A stretch of 64,000 bases of DNA, from contig NZ_RAPZ01000012.1 of assembly GCF_003610375.1 (NCBI RefSeq), positions 434,001 through 498,000 of the forward strand. Direction: 5' to 3'. Position 1 is the stretch's first letter, and every line of letters begins with the position of its first letter. Positions 7,926 to 18,177 of this stretch are shown here, in pieces. Source of the stretch: Sphingomonas sp. PP-CC-1A-547 (GTDB taxonomy: Bacteria; Pseudomonadota; Alphaproteobacteria; Sphingomonadales; Sphingomonadaceae). The translations under genes and the position numbers were made by a program. The notes under the pieces are model-generated. The model worked only from the letters and a program-made list of their open reading frames with translations, did not search any database and had not been told where the DNA came from.

Positions 7926-10607
7926 ATGGCGTCGCGTTTCAATGCGTTGAAGGCGGACGCGGCGTGGCAGAAGGTCTGGGACGAGCGCAAGACGTTCGCC
8001 GCCGACGATCTGTCGATCAAGCCGCGCTCGTACGTGCTCGAGATGTTCCCCTATCCGTCGGGGCGCATCCACATGGGGCATGTCCGGAACTACACGATGG
8101 GCGACGTGCTCGCGCGGTTCCGTCGGATGAAGGGCATGGAAGTGCTCCATCCGATGGGCTGGGACGCGTTCGGCATGCCTGCCGAAAACGCGGCGATGGA
8201 AAAGGGCGTGCATCCGGGCAATTGGACGCGCGCCAACATCGCGACGATGAAGGCGCAGCTGAAGCGGCTGGGCTTCGCGCTCGACTGGACGCGCGAACTG
8301 GCGACGTGCGAGCCTGAATATTACGGCCACGAGCAGGCGCTGTTCCTCGACCTGTTCGCGGCGGGCCTCGTGTACCGCAAGGAATCGGCGGTAAACTGGG
8401 ATCCGGTCGACATGACCGTGCTCGCCAACGAGCAGGTGATCGACGGTCGCGGCTGGCGCTCGGGCGCGCTGGTCGAGCGGCGCAAGCTGTCGCAGTGGTT
8501 CCTGAAGATTACCGACTTCGCCGACGAACTGGTCGACGGGTTGGGCGCGCTCGAACATTGGCCCGACAAGGTCAAGCTGATGCAGGAAAACTGGATCGGC
8601 CGTAGCCAGGGCCTGCAGTTCAAGTTCAACCTCACTGCTCCCCTCCCGCTTGCGGGAGGGGTCGGGGGAGGGCCTGATACGAACGCGGCGGCAGCGTCCG
8701 AGGATGCCTCCCCTCCCCTAACCCCTCCCGCAAGCGGAAGGGGAATTGAGTCGGTCGAGGTCTTCACCACGCGTCCCGACACGATGTTCGGCTCCAGCTT
8801 CGTCGCAGTCGCCGCGGATCACCCGATCGCGCGCGCCATCGCCGAGACGAACCCCGACGCCGCGGCCTTCATCGAACTATGCAAGCGCGGCGGCACCACC
8901 GCGGCCGAACTCGACACGCAGGAAAAGCTCGGCTTCGACACCGGCATCCGCGCGGTGCATCCGCTTGACAAGACGTGGCACCTCCCCGTCTACATCGCGA
9001 ACTTCGTGCTGATGGAATACGGCACCGGCGCGGTGTTCGGCGTCCCCGCGCATGACCAGCGCGATCTCGATTTCGCGCGCAAATACGACCTGCCCGTCAA
9101 GCGCGTCGTCAGCGAAGGCGATGACGAGGCCCCCGTGTTCGTCGGCGACACCGCCTGGACCGGCGCCGGCACTATCGTGAACTCACACTTCCTCGACGGC
9201 ATGGACATCGAGGACGCCAAGCGCGTCGTGATCGAGCGTGCCGAGGGCGAAGGCTGGGGTAAGGGCACGACCGTGTTCCGCCTGCGCGACTGGGGCGTCA
9301 GCCGCCAGCGCTACTGGGGCACGCCGATCCCGATCATCCACTGCGACGCGTGCGGCGCAGTGCCGGTGCCCAAGGACCAGCTGCCGATCGTCCTGCCCGA
9401 GGACGTCAGCTTCGACGTTCCCGGCAACCCGCTCGATCGCCATCCGACCTGGAAGCACGTCCCCTGCCCGTCCTGCGCAGGCCCTGCCCGGCGCGAGACC
9501 GATACGCTCGACACCTTCGTCGACTCGTCCTGGTATTTCATCCGCTTCGCCAGCCAGCCGGACGCCAAGCCGTTCGACCGGACGGGCGCGGAGAAGTGGC
9601 TGCCGGTCAACCAGTATATCGGCGGCGTCGAGCACGCGATCCTGCATCTGCTCTACGCCCGCTTCTGGACGCGCGCGCTGAAGCATATCGGCATGCTCGA
9701 CATCGCCGAGCCGTTCGCCGGGCTGTTCACGCAAGGCATGGTCACGCACGAGACGTATAGTCGAGGTGACGCCGGCGACGCGCAGCCGGAGGCCGACACC
9801 GACGACGACGATTCGAGCGACGCACCGGTGAAGACGAAGTGGCTGTCTCCCGACGAGGTCCGCAAGACCGATGCAGGGTATATCGAGATCGCGACCGGCG
9901 GCCCCGTGACGGTCGGTCGCGTGACGAAGATGTCGAAATCGAAGAAGAACACCGTCGATCCCGAGCCGATCGTCGACCAGTATGGCGCCGACGCGGTGCG
10001 CTGGTTCGTGCTCTCCGACTCGCCCCCCGAACGCGATCTCCCCTGGAGCGAGTCCGGCATCGAAGGCGCGTGGCGGTTCGTCCAGCGTCTCTGGCGCCTG
10101 ATCGAGTCGGACGATGCGGCAAAGGCCGAGGGCGACGACATCGCCTTGCGCAAACTCTGCCACCGCACGACTGTCGGTATCGAGAGCGATATCAATGCCT
10201 TGCAGTTCAACAAGGCGGTCGCGCGGCTCTACAGCTTGTGCAGCGCGATCGAGAAAGCAGCGCCTTCCGCAGACCGCGAACAGGCGATCCGCACGCTGCT
10301 GCTGCTCGTCAGCCCGATGGTCCCGCACGTCGCCGAGGAAGCATGGGCGACCGCGGGCAATGACGGCCTGATCGCCGACGCGGCGTGGCCGATCGTCGAT
10401 CCGGCGATGCTGGTCGACGACGAAGTCACGATCGCGGTGCAGGTCAACGGCAAGCTCCGCGACACGCTCGTCTTCCCCAAGGGCGCACCGAAGGACGAGG
10501 TCGAAGCCGCCGCGCTCGCCTCCGAGAAGATCGTCCGCCTGCTCGAGGGCAAGCCGCCCCGGAAAGTGATCGTCGTGCCCGACCGTCTCGTGAACATCGT
10601 CGCATGA
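7926..10607 (+). CDS. leuS: Leucyl-tRNA synthetase
   Basis: 893 residues. Class I motifs are complete: [14 protein letters not shown] (HIGH-type) near residue 45 and [12 protein letters not shown] (KMSKS). The CP1 editing domain keeps [20 protein letters not shown] and the C-terminal anticodon-binding region ends VNGKLRD...[13 protein letters not shown]. Two unusual insertions are present. One is about 36 residues (roughly 238-274, bases 8638-8744) made by an in-frame palindromic DNA repeat at the beginning of the editing domain. The other is an acidic loop ([15 protein letters not shown], near 9780-9830). Ribosome binding site GAGGA precedes the ATG at 7926. The stop overlaps lptE (ATGA). 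Confidence 0.96.
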   Translation: MASRFNALKADAAWQKVWDERKTFAADDLSIKPRSYVLEMFPYPSGRIHMGHVRNYTMGDVLARFRRMKGMEVLHPMGWDAFGMPAENAAMEKGVHPGNWTRANIATMKAQLKRLGFALDWTRELATCEPEYYGHEQALFLDLFAAGLVYRKESAVNWDPVDMTVLANEQVIDGRGWRSGALVERRKLSQWFLKITDFADELVDGLGALEHWPDKVKLMQENWIGRSQGLQFKFNLTAPLPLAGGVGGGPDTNAAAASEDASPPLTPPASGRGIESVEVFTTRPDTMFGSSFVAVAADHPIARAIAETNPDAAAFIELCKRGGTTAAELDTQEKLGFDTGIRAVHPLDKTWHLPVYIANFVLMEYGTGAVFGVPAHDQRDLDFARKYDLPVKRVVSEGDDEAPVFVGDTAWTGAGTIVNSHFLDGMDIEDAKRVVIERAEGEGWGKGTTVFRLRDWGVSRQRYWGTPIPIIHCDACGAVPVPKDQLPIVLPEDVSFDVPGNPLDRHPTWKHVPCPSCAGPARRETDTLDTFVDSSWYFIRFASQPDAKPFDRTGAEKWLPVNQYIGGVEHAILHLLYARFWTRALKHIGMLDIAEPFAGLFTQGMVTHETYSRGDAGDAQPEADTDDDDSSDAPVKTKWLSPDEVRKTDAGYIEIATGGPVTVGRVTKMSKSKKNTVDPEPIVDQYGADAVRWFVLSDSPPERDLPWSESGIEGAWRFVQRLWRLIESDDAAKAEGDDIALRKLCHRTTVGIESDINALQFNKAVARLYSLCSAIEKAAPSADREQAIRTLLLLVSPMVPHVAEEAWATAGNDGLIADAAWPIVDPAMLVDDEVTIAVQVNGKLRDTLVFPKGAPKDEVEAAALASEKIVRLLEGKPPRKVIVVPDRLVNIVA
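8638..8744. repeat. Palindromic repeat inserted in frame within leuS
   Basis: Inverted arms CTCCCCTCCCGCTTGCGGGA (8638 onward) and CCTCCCGCAAGCGGAAGGGG (to 8744) flank a short core. The same style of element occurs intergenically at 44916-45072. Here it keeps the reading frame and codes for a low-complexity Pro/Gly/Ala stretch ([12 protein letters not shown] ... [11 protein letters not shown]) that other LeuRS proteins lack at this place. Confidence 0.85.
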
Positions 10608-11134
10608 AGCGGCTTGCGATCCTCAGTGCGCTGGTGCTGGCGCCCATGGTGTCCGGTTGCGGCCTGCATCCGCTCTATGCGGGCGGCAGCAGCGGACCGG
10701 TCGCCGGTGCGCTCGGCCAGGTCGAGATCGCGCCGATCGCGGGCAAGAACGGCTGGCTGATGGCCACCGCGCTGCGCGATCGCCTGCCCTCGAACGGCGC
10801 ACCCGCGCTCTACCGGATCGACATCCGCCTCGACGACACGATCAGCGGTCTCGGCGTCCGCACCGACGACAGCGTCTCGCGCGAACGCCGCACGTTGCGC
10901 GCGCGCTATCAACTCGTCCGGATCGGCGACAATTCTGTGCTGCTCGACGCGACTGCCGGCTCCGACGCCGGCATCGACGTCGTCCGCTCCGAATATGCGA
11001 CGATCGCGGCCGAGAATACCGCGCTCGAACGCCTGTCGCAGATCGTCGCCGACCAGATCGTCGCGCGCGTTGCGCTGTATGCGCGCAACACGCCTGCGGT
11101 CGCCGCGGCGCAGGCCACTCCGCCCGCCAAGTGA
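10604..11134 (+). CDS. lptE: LPS-assembly lipoprotein LptE
   Basis: A 176-residue lipoprotein with a signal peptide and lipobox (VLAPMVSGC), then GLHPLYAGG, the hallmark start of mature alphaproteobacterial LptE. The later part has the mixed alpha/beta pattern [19 protein letters not shown] and [20 protein letters not shown]. LptE plugs the LptD barrel that inserts lipopolysaccharide into the outer membrane. It overlaps leuS by 4 bases and holA by 4 bases, a conserved leuS-lptE-holA arrangement in alphaproteobacteria. Confidence 0.9.
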   Translation: MKRLAILSALVLAPMVSGCGLHPLYAGGSSGPVAGALGQVEIAPIAGKNGWLMATALRDRLPSNGAPALYRIDIRLDDTISGLGVRTDDSVSRERRTLRARYQLVRIGDNSVLLDATAGSDAGIDVVRSEYATIAAENTALERLSQIVADQIVARVALYARNTPAVAAAQATPPAK

Positions 11135-12150
11135 AGGCCAGCGCCGGCCAGATCCGCGGTGCGCTTGCCAAGCCGGGCGGCGACATCCGCCTGTACCTGC
11201 TCCACGGCCCCGACGAAGCCGGCGCAAGCGACCTCGCCCGCGTGCTCGCCAAGGCGATGGGCGCGGATGCCGAACGCGTCGATCTCGACGGCTCGACGCT
11301 GAAAGGCGCCCCCGGCCGGCTGACCGACGAAGCCGCCTCGCTATCGTTGTTCGCCGGGGCCCGGTTCGTCCGCGTCGCGTCGGCCGGCGAGGAAAGCCTC
11401 GAAGCCTTCACCAACCTCCTGGCGGCCGAACGCGTCGGCAACCCCGTCGTCGCCATCGCCCCCACCGTCAAATCCACCGCCAAGATCGTCAAGCTCGCGA
11501 TCGACTCCCCGCGCGCGATGGCGTTCGCCTGCTACGCCCCGACCGCACAGGACGCCGAACGCCTCGCGACGACGATCGCCAACGAGAACGGCCTCCGCCC
11601 CGCCCCCGGCGTCGCCCGCCGCCTTGTCGATACGACCGGTGGCGACCGCGCCGTCATTTCGCGCGAGATCGAGAAGCTTGCGTTGTATCTCGACGCCGCC
11701 CCCGATCGCCCTGCCGACCTCGATCACCACGCACTCGATGCAGTCGGCGCGGACCTCGGCGATGCGGAAATGAGCCGCGCGATCGATGCGGTGATCGAAG
11801 GCCGGGTCGACGATCTCGGTGCCGAACTCGCCGTGCTCGAAGAAGCCGGCACCTCGCCGATCCCCTGGCTCCGCCAACTCGTCCGCCGCCTGATTGCGCT
11901 GGCCGACATGCGCGGCGAAATCGACCGCGGCGAAGCGGTCGATGCGGTCATGAAACGCCACCGCGTATTCTTCAAGGAAGAGGCCAGCACCGCGCGGTCA
12001 TTGCGCCGCTGGTCACCGGTAATGCTCGCCACCGCAATCCAGCGCGTCCGGACCGCCGAGCGCGCGATCATGGCGTCCGGGAATGCCGGCGGTGTGGTGG
12101 CAGAGGCAGCGGTGGTGGCGCTATCCCAAGCGATCGCACGGCGAAACTAA
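11131..12150 (+). CDS. holA: DNA polymerase III subunit delta
   Basis: 339 residues. The HolA pattern includes the N-terminal RLYLLHGPDEAGASDLARVL segment, a degenerate P-loop region, LSLFAGARFVRVA, and a C-terminal collar domain (LRRWSPVMLATAIQRVRTAE). The delta subunit opens the beta clamp within the clamp loader. Start is GTG at 11131, overlapping the lptE stop (GTGA), with family-typical [11 protein letters not shown] following. The gene is followed by intergenic repeats and then the convergent parB. Confidence 0.9.
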   Translation: MKASAGQIRGALAKPGGDIRLYLLHGPDEAGASDLARVLAKAMGADAERVDLDGSTLKGAPGRLTDEAASLSLFAGARFVRVASAGEESLEAFTNLLAAERVGNPVVAIAPTVKSTAKIVKLAIDSPRAMAFACYAPTAQDAERLATTIANENGLRPAPGVARRLVDTTGGDRAVISREIEKLALYLDAAPDRPADLDHHALDAVGADLGDAEMSRAIDAVIEGRVDDLGAELAVLEEAGTSPIPWLRQLVRRLIALADMRGEIDRGEAVDAVMKRHRVFFKEEASTARSLRRWSPVMLATAIQRVRTAERAIMASGNAGGVVAEAAVVALSQAIARRN

Positions 12151-12220
12151 CGCATCCGAAACCACATTCGCGTCTGCGTCTGCCTCAGCCTCCGCTTCCC
12201 TCTTCCCGCCCCCCACCTTC

Positions 12221-12415
12221 CGTCATCCCGGCGCACGCCGGGACCCATGGATAGGGTGCAATCACTAACGAAACGGACCGCAACCGTGGGTCCCGGCTTC
12301 CGCCGGGATGACGGAAATAGTGATCCTCCCTCCCCCTTCGCCCGCTCGTCCTGAGCGAAGTCGAAGGATGGTCCGGAACACAGGTGCTTCGACTTCGCTC
12401 AACACGAACGGAGCG
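12221..12415. repeat. Palindromic repeats between holA and parB
   Basis: An inverted repeat at 12221-12314 has arms CGTCATCCCGGCGCACGCCG and CGGCTTCCGCCGGGATGACG, related to copies at 4271, 6299 and 28833. Next to it, 12348-12415 holds a second inverted pair (CTGAGCGAAGTCGAAG and CTTCGACTTCGCTCA). The 270-bp gap between these convergent genes contains nothing else that I can identify. Confidence 0.75.
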
Positions 12416-12420
12416 CGTGA

Positions 12421-13320
12421 TTAGATCGCCCCACCCGTCAGCCGCTGGCAAACCATATCGAGCTGGTCCAACGTCGAGTAATTCAACGTCAACGTCCCGC
12501 CCGTCTCAGTATGCGCCACCCGGACCTGCAACCCCAACAAGTCCGCCAACTGCCGCTCCAACGCAGCGATATCCGCATCCGGCACCCGAGGCTCGGACGA
12601 CCCACCACCGCCACGGCTCCGCCCAGGCTTCGCATCGCGCGCCAGCTTCTCGGTCTCGCGCACGGACAGCCCCCGCGACACGACCTGGTCCGCCAGCGAC
12701 TCCACGTCGGGCGACCCGAGCAACGCCCGAGCATGCCCCATCGACAGCGATCCATCGACCACCTGCGACTGCACCTGCGCCGGCAGCTCCAGCAACCGCA
12801 GCAGGTTGGCCACATGACTCCGCGACTTGTGGACGATCTTGGCGAGCACCTCCTGCGTGTGGCCATACTCCCCCGCCAGCCGCTGATACGCTTGAGCCTC
12901 TTCGATCGCGTTGAGATCCTCGCGCTGGATGTTCTCGATCAGCGCGATCTCGAGCGTCTCGGCGTCGTCGAAGTCGCGAACGACGACCGGCACCTCGTGC
13001 AGCCGCGCACGCTGCGCCGCCCGCCAGCGCCGCTCGCCCGCGACGATCTGGAAGTCATGCCCGTGCGGCCGCACCACGATCGGCTGGATCAGCCCCCGCG
13101 AGGCGATCGACGCGGCCAGCTCGTCGAGCATCGCCTCGTCGAAGTGCCGACGCGGCTGATCGGGATGCGGCGACAGCGAACTGACCGGCAACATTCGCAC
13201 ACCCGACGATTGCTGCGCCGCACCATGGGCCGATACCGGCGTCTCGCGCGCCATCTCGCCGAGCAGCGCGTTGAGGCCCCTGCCCAGCCCCGGCCGGCCG
13301 CGTTTGTTACCGTCGCTCAT
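12421..13320 (-). CDS. parB: Chromosome-partitioning protein ParB
   Basis: 299 residues. The N-terminus RGRPGLGRGLNALLG is the usual ParA-interacting tail. It is followed by SLSPHPDQPRRHFDE, VAGERRWRAAQRA (the CTP-binding GERRxRA motif), IENIQREDLNAIEEA and a helix-turn-helix (TQEVLAKIVHKSRSHVANLL). The C-terminal dimer domain ends LTLNYSTLDQLDMVCQRL. ParB binds parS and spreads as a CTP-dependent clamp. It overlaps parA by 4 bases. Candidate parS sites lie at 14154, 16587 and 26234. Confidence 0.95.
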   Translation of the reverse strand: MSDGNKRGRPGLGRGLNALLGEMARETPVSAHGAAQQSSGVRMLPVSSLSPHPDQPRRHFDEAMLDELAASIASRGLIQPIVVRPHGHDFQIVAGERRWRAAQRARLHEVPVVVRDFDDAETLEIALIENIQREDLNAIEEAQAYQRLAGEYGHTQEVLAKIVHKSRSHVANLLRLLELPAQVQSQVVDGSLSMGHARALLGSPDVESLADQVVSRGLSVRETEKLARDAKPGRSRGGGGSSEPRVPDADIAALERQLADLLGLQVRVAHTETGGTLTLNYSTLDQLDMVCQRLTGGAI

Positions 13321-14099
13321 GCCGCAACCTGCGCAGTTGCCGGAAGCCGCCCGATAAGCTCACGCGCCAGCGCAATATACGCCTGCGACCCCGAACACCG
13401 GTGATCGTAGATCAACGCCGGTAATCCGTGACTAGGCGCCTCCGACAGCCGCACGTTGCGCGGGATCACCGTCTCGAACACCACTTTGCCGAGAACCGCG
13501 CGAACATCCGCGGAGACCTGGTCGGTGAGCCGGTTCCGCCGATCGAACATCGTCAGCGCCACCCCCAGGATCGACAGACCCGGATTGAACCGCTGGCGAA
13601 TCCGCTCGACCGTACTCAACAACTGCGACAACCCCTCAAGCGCGAAAAACTCGCATTGCAGCGGCACGAGCAGCGAGTCCGCCGCGACCATCGCGTTGAT
13701 CGTCAGCAGCCCGAGAGACGGCGGACAATCGATCAGCGCGATGTCCCATGGCCCCTGCGCCGCCTTCACCGCGCGATCGAGCCGGTGCGTACGCGCATCG
13801 AAATCGACCAGCTCGATCTCCGCGCCGGACAGGTCGACCGTTGCCGGCACGATATCGAGCCGCGGCACACGCGTATGCACCACCGCTTCCTCGATCGACG
13901 TCTCACCGACCAGCACGTCATAGCTCGACCGCTCGCGCTGCGAATGGCCGATGCCGAGCCCGGTCGACGCGTTGCCCTGCGGATCGAGATCGACCAGCAG
14001 CACACGCATCCCCGTCGCCGCGAGCGCTGTCGCGAGGTTGATGGCGCTGGTGGTCTTGCCCACCCCACCCTTTTGATTGGCGACCGCGATGGTGATCAT
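13317..14099 (-). CDS. parA: Chromosome-partitioning ATPase ParA
   Basis: 260 residues. The deviant Walker A (NQKGGVGKTT) is near residue 9, the A' motif is VLLVDLDPQGNAST and Walker B is ALIDCPPSLG. This is the Soj-type short ParA lacking the N-terminal DNA-binding extension of plasmid type Ia proteins. The start is the ATG at 14099 ([12 protein letters not shown]); the frame is open 46 residues upstream, but that part reads over rsmG. The start overlaps the rsmG stop by 4 bases, giving the conserved mnmG-rsmG-parA-parB operon. Confidence 0.95.
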   Translation of the reverse strand: MITIAVANQKGGVGKTTSAINLATALAATGMRVLLVDLDPQGNASTGLGIGHSQRERSSYDVLVGETSIEEAVVHTRVPRLDIVPATVDLSGAEIELVDFDARTHRLDRAVKAAQGPWDIALIDCPPSLGLLTINAMVAADSLLVPLQCEFFALEGLSQLLSTVERIRQRFNPGLSILGVALTMFDRRNRLTDQVSADVRAVLGKVVFETVIPRNVRLSEAPSHGLPALIYDHRCSGSQAYIALARELIGRLPATAQVAA

Positions 14100-14716
14100 C
14101 GCGCGCTTACCCGATCCAGAACCACGATCGACGACTCCGGGTTCGTGACGCTTTGTTCCACGTGGAACATAAACCGCCAATGCTGCTTGAGCGCGGCCAG
14201 CTCCTCCTCGTCGAAACGCCCCCGAGGAAGCAACCACCGCGTCTCCGTTGTGGCGCAGTGCGCCGCGCCACGCAAAAGGTTTTGCAACGACGCAACCGCA
14301 CGAGCGGAAATGATCGAAGCGTCGGCCGCGGCATTCTCAACCTTGGAGGCATGAACGCGCACCTGTTCGCCGAGGCCAAGCCGAGCGACACACAACTGGA
14401 GGAAGTCCGCACGACGACGCCGGGGCTCGACCAGATCGACCGGCCCCTCGCGAACCAGTGCTACGACCATGCCGGGAAACCCCCCACCGGTGCCAATGTC
14501 GAGCCAACGCTGCGCCGACGTATCCGCGCCCGCAAGCGCAACCAACTGGAGCGAATCCACCACATGCCGATCCCAGATCGTCGGGATAGTCGACGGCGCG
14601 ATCAAATTCTGATGCGGCGCTTCCTCGACGACCATCGCCACGAACGCGCTCAGGCGCTCGGTCGCCTCCGCCCCGAACCGCTCGGTCGTCCAGCTCTGCG
14701 CTTCGTCTTCGGTCAT
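14096..14716 (-). CDS. rsmG: 16S rRNA (guanine-527-N7)-methyltransferase
   Basis: 206 residues of the GidB/RsmG family, which methylates G527 of 16S rRNA with S-adenosylmethionine. The SAM-binding block is [16 protein letters not shown]; other family segments are [33 protein letters not shown] and [13 protein letters not shown]. It overlaps mnmG upstream and parA downstream by 4 bases each. A perfect parS palindrome (14154-14169) lies inside the coding sequence and encodes the FHVEQ residues near the C-terminus. Confidence 0.93.
   Translation of the reverse strand: MTEDEAQSWTTERFGAEATERLSAFVAMVVEEAPHQNLIAPSTIPTIWDRHVVDSLQLVALAGADTSAQRWLDIGTGGGFPGMVVALVREGPVDLVEPRRRRADFLQLCVARLGLGEQVRVHASKVENAAADASIISARAVASLQNLLRGAAHCATTETRWLLPRGRFDEEELAALKQHWRFMFHVEQSVTNPESSIVVLDRVSAR
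14154..14169. promoter_or_regulatory. parS: parS site 1 (inside rsmG)
   Basis: TGTTCCACGTGGAACA, a perfect 16-bp palindrome differing from the widely conserved parS core (TGTTTCACGTGAAACA) by one symmetric base pair. It lies 0.8 kb upstream of the parB start codon. ParB is expected to load here. Confidence 0.88.
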
Positions 14717-16548
14717 GCTGGCACTCGTTTCGTATGCAATAATACCGCGGACAACGCCGCCGGGGTGATCCCCCGCACTCGCGCCGCCGCCGCAAGCGAG
14801 GTCGGCCGCGCTGCGCTCAGGCGATCGATCATCTCGTTCGAAAGGCCCGGCACACGATCATAAGCAAGGTCCTCCGGCAAACGGATCGCCTCGTCAGCCC
14901 GCAACCGCGCGACTTCCTGCGCCTGCCGCTCGATATACGGAGCGTAGCGCGCGTCCTCTAACACTTCGTCAACGACCGCGGTCGGGATGCCCATCGCTGC
15001 GTCCGGCGCGACATGCGAGAGCGTCACGCCCTCAAACCTGAGCCAGTCGAACGCAGTCCGCCGCGCACCATCCCGACCGATCGCAACGCCCTGATCAGCC
15101 ACGTGGGTCGCGGTCTGCTCCCCGTCGAGCGCTGAGCGGAAACGAGCACGATCCTTGGCCAGCGCATGCTGATGCGCCAACCGCTCGGGTCCAAGACACC
15201 CAGCCGCCTCCGCAATTCCACCCAGTCGTGTCTCGGCATTATCCGCGCGCAACGACAACCGGAACTCCGCTCGCGCCGTGAGCATCCGATACGGCTCGGT
15301 CACACCCTGCAGCGTTAGGTCGTCGATCATCACCCCAAGATAACTCGACGCACGATCCAAAATCACCGGCGCCAGATCGCACGCATACGCCGCCGCGTTG
15401 AGCCCAGCGACGAGCCCCTGCCCCGCCGCTTCCTCATACCCGGTCGTGCCATTGATCTGACCCGCGCAGAACACCCCCTCGATCGCACCAAGCGCCAACC
15501 GCGTATCGAGCGCCCGCGGATCGATGTAATCATACTCGACCGCATAACCCGGCATGGTCATCGCCACGCGCTCGAGCCCGGGAATGCTCGCCAGCATCGC
15601 CGCCTGAACCTCGAACGGCAGCGACGTCGACAGCCCGTTCGGATACACCGTCGCATCGTCGAGCCCCTCGGGTTCCAGGAAAACCTGGTGCCCGTCGCGG
15701 TCGCCGAACCGATGTACCTTATCCTCGATCGACGGACAGTAACGCGGCCCCACCGCCTCTATCGCACCGGTGAACAGCGGCGACCGGTGGAACGCCTCGC
15801 GAATGATTGCATGCGTCCGATCGGTCGTCCGCGTGATGGCACAGGCGATCTGCGGGAGCGGACGCGCGCGAGTCATCGGCGACATCGTCCAGGGATCGAG
15901 GTCAGACGGCTGCTCGGCGAGTGCGCCCCAGTCGATCGTCCGCCCATCGAGCCGCGGTGGCGTCCCCGTCTTCAGCCGCGCAATCGGCAGGTCCCGCGCG
16001 CGCAACTGGTCCGCAAGTGGCTTGGCCGCCCGCTCGCCAATTCGCCCCCCTTCCTCGCGATCGTCACCGCGGAAGATCCGTCCGCCCAGGAACGTGCCGG
16101 TCGCCAGCACGACCGCTCGTGCCGCCACGATCGCGCCATCCGCCAGCACGACACCCGCCACACGATCGCCGTCAAAATGCAACGCCGTCGCCTCGCCCTC
16201 GACGATCGACAGTCCTTCCGTGGCCGCAAGCATCGCCTGGATCGCACCGGAATAGAGACGCCGATCGGCCTGGATCCGAGGCCCCTGCACCGCCGAACCC
16301 TTGCTCCGATTGAGCATGCGATAGTGGATCGCGGCGGCATCGGCCGCGCGACCGATCAGCCCGTCGAACGCGTCGACCTCGCGAACCATGTGCCCCTTAC
16401 CGAGCCCACCGATCGCCGGATTGCACGACATCGCGCCAATATGCGCCGCGTCGAACAACACGAGCGCGGTACGCGCGCCCCTCCGCGCCGCCGCGGATGC
16501 GGCTTCGGTTCCGGCATGGCCACCGCCAACCACCACTACATCGAACAT
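14713..16548 (-). CDS. mnmG: tRNA uridine-5-carboxymethylaminomethyl modification enzyme MnmG (GidA)
   Basis: About 611 residues. The FAD-binding Rossmann motif [14 protein letters not shown] stands at the N-terminus. It is followed by [29 protein letters not shown] [11 protein letters not shown], the [12 protein letters not shown] block, and [24 protein letters not shown]. With MnmE it makes the cmnm5 modification at the wobble uridine of several tRNAs. Start ATG at 16548 gives MFDVVVVGG; a 7-residue longer GTG start at 16569 is possible but lacks a ribosome binding site. It overlaps rsmG by 4 bases. Confidence 0.94.
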   Translation of the reverse strand: MFDVVVVGGGHAGTEAASAAARRGARTALVLFDAAHIGAMSCNPAIGGLGKGHMVREVDAFDGLIGRAADAAAIHYRMLNRSKGSAVQGPRIQADRRLYSGAIQAMLAATEGLSIVEGEATALHFDGDRVAGVVLADGAIVAARAVVLATGTFLGGRIFRGDDREEGGRIGERAAKPLADQLRARDLPIARLKTGTPPRLDGRTIDWGALAEQPSDLDPWTMSPMTRARPLPQIACAITRTTDRTHAIIREAFHRSPLFTGAIEAVGPRYCPSIEDKVHRFGDRDGHQVFLEPEGLDDATVYPNGLSTSLPFEVQAAMLASIPGLERVAMTMPGYAVEYDYIDPRALDTRLALGAIEGVFCAGQINGTTGYEEAAGQGLVAGLNAAAYACDLAPVILDRASSYLGVMIDDLTLQGVTEPYRMLTARAEFRLSLRADNAETRLGGIAEAAGCLGPERLAHQHALAKDRARFRSALDGEQTATHVADQGVAIGRDGARRTAFDWLRFEGVTLSHVAPDAAMGIPTAVVDEVLEDARYAPYIERQAQEVARLRADEAIRLPEDLAYDRVPGLSNEMIDRLSAARPTSLAAAARVRGITPAALSAVLLHTKRVPA

Positions 16549-16586
16549 GTAACGGCCGTAGAACGCCACGACCGACGCGTCAAAGA

Positions 16587-16602
16587 TGTTCCACGTGGAA
16601 CA
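16587..16602. promoter_or_regulatory. parS: parS site 2 (mnmE-mnmG gap)
   Basis: A second perfect copy of TGTTCCACGTGGAACA, ending one base before the mnmE stop codon (mnmE is on the minus strand), in the short gap upstream of mnmG. It is 2.4 kb from site 1, as expected for a clustered centromere. Confidence 0.88.
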
Positions 16603-17880
16603 TCACTTCCCGATGCAGAAACGCCCGAACAGCGCGTCGAGCATCTCCCCGGTCGCATCGAGCCCAAGCACGCCAGCAAGAATCGCGCGAGCCTGTCGAA
16701 GGTGTTCGGCGACGATAAGCGCGTCCGAGCTTCGATACCGAAGAGCCTCGACCGCCGCAGCGCACTGCCGGCGCTGGTGCTGCTTCAATGCGATCTCATC
16801 GCCACGCGGCAGCATCGCAATCGCTCGCCGATGCAGTTCACCCCAAAGAGCATCAAGCGATCCCCGGTCGTTTTGCGACACCGCCAATGTCCGACCGGAG
16901 GGCAGTTCTCCCCGCCCCGGCAGATCCGCGCGCGCATGAATCCAGATCGCATCGGCGCGGGGCGGCGCGGTATCGGCCAGCCACATCACGATGTCCGCTG
17001 CGGCGAGCGCACCTTCCGCACGCGTGACGCCGATCGCCTCGATCGGGTCGAGCGTGTCGATCAAACCCGCGGTATCGGTCAGCACATAGGCGACACCATT
17101 CCGCGTCACCGGAACGTCGATACGGTCACGCGTCGTTCCCGAGATGGGCGAGACGATCGCCGCGTCCCGCTCGCCGAGCAGGTTGAGCAACGTCGACTTG
17201 CCGCTATTCGGCGGACCGCCGATGACCACGCGCAGCCCGTCCTTGAGCCGCTCGACCGGCGGGGCGTCGACCACCGCCTCGATCTGCGCGGCGAGCGTAT
17301 CGATCTCCGAGACGATCGCGTCGAACGCCGCCGTATCGCTCGCGACGTCGTCCTCGTCGGCGAAGTCGAGCATCGCCTCGATCCGCGCAGACAGCATCGC
17401 GACCGAGTCCATCCAGCCGCGGACGGCCCGGCTCACCTGCCCCTCCGCCGCCGTCATCGCCGCGACACGCTGGCTCTCCGTCTCGGCTTCGAGAAGATCG
17501 GCGAGCCCCTCCGCCTCGGTCAGGTCGATGCGGCCATTGGTCAGCGCGCGACGCGTGAACTCCCCCGGCTCGGCGTGCTGCAAACCGGGCATCCCCGACA
17601 AGGCACGCTCCACCGCCGCAATCACCGCCCGACCACCGTGGCAATGAAACTCGACCAGGTCTTCGCCAGTCGCCGTCGCGGGTCCCGGAAACGCGATCAC
17701 CAGCGCGCGATCGAGCAACGCCCCATCGCTGTCCCGCAGTCCCCGGAGGCTGGCATGGCGCGGCACCGGCAATGGTCCCGCCAGCGCCTCGGCCGCAGCA
17801 AACGCCTGAGGCCCGCTCACCCGAACGACGGCAATCGCCGCTGGCGGTCGTCCGCTCGATACCGCGAAAATCGTTTTCAC
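16603..17880 (-). CDS. mnmE: tRNA modification GTPase MnmE (TrmE)
   Basis: 425 residues. N-terminal formyl-THF-binding domain (MKTIFAVSSGRPPAAIAVVR; CHGGRAVIAAVERAL) and helical domain with GEFTRRALTNGRIDLTEAEG. The inserted G domain has P-loop GGPPNSGKSTLLN, G2 ISGTTRD and G3 DTAG. It ends CIGK, the invariant CxGK C-terminus whose cysteine is needed for tRNA modification. It works with MnmG, encoded just downstream. The start ATG lies 7 bp after the DUF6489 stop, so the two are probably co-transcribed. Confidence 0.94.
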   Translation of the reverse strand: MKTIFAVSSGRPPAAIAVVRVSGPQAFAAAEALAGPLPVPRHASLRGLRDSDGALLDRALVIAFPGPATATGEDLVEFHCHGGRAVIAAVERALSGMPGLQHAEPGEFTRRALTNGRIDLTEAEGLADLLEAETESQRVAAMTAAEGQVSRAVRGWMDSVAMLSARIEAMLDFADEDDVASDTAAFDAIVSEIDTLAAQIEAVVDAPPVERLKDGLRVVIGGPPNSGKSTLLNLLGERDAAIVSPISGTTRDRIDVPVTRNGVAYVLTDTAGLIDTLDPIEAIGVTRAEGALAAADIVMWLADTAPPRADAIWIHARADLPGRGELPSGRTLAVSQNDRGSLDALWGELHRRAIAMLPRGDEIALKQHQRRQCAAAVEALRYRSSDALIVAEHLRQARAILAGVLGLDATGEMLDALFGRFCIGK

Positions 17881-17887
17881 GGGAAAC

Positions 17888-18121
17888 TCAGCCGCTTTTC
17901 GTCGCGCTGTCGAACAGGCGCTTCCACATCGCCATTCCCGCCTCGCCCATCGGCTGCCAGCCGCGCATCATCGATTCGAGCATCTCCGGCTTCATCTGGC
18001 CGTCCGGAATCGCTTCCATCATCATCGCGATATAGCGATCGTGGATCGGCGTCAGGTCGGGCAGCCCGACCGCGCGACGCGCTTCTTCGGGCGTGCATTC
18101 GATCTCGATATTCATCTTCAT
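17888..18121 (-). CDS. DUF6489 family small protein
   Basis: A 77-residue protein starting MKMNIEIECTPEEARRAVGL with a short hydrophilic domain (LPDLTPIHDRYIAMMMEAIP) and ending MWKRLFDSATKSG. The pattern matches the small DUF6489 proteins of sphingomonads, of unknown function. The ATG at 18121 was chosen because the family begins just before the NIE segment; the frame is open further but unlike the family. It stands directly upstream of mnmE on the same strand and divergent from the ogt-like gene. Confidence 0.75.
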   Translation of the reverse strand: MKMNIEIECTPEEARRAVGLPDLTPIHDRYIAMMMEAIPDGQMKPEMLESMMRGWQPMGEAGMAMWKRLFDSATKSG

Positions 18122-18177
18122 GTGACGCACCCTCGATGACGCTTGAGCGGTCCATCGCGGCGCTGCATAGCGGGGGA

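Noticed and set aside
13317..14237. ParA with a 46-residue N-terminal extension
   Set aside because: The added part reads across rsmG; the family starts at [12 protein letters not shown] with a 4-base overlap.
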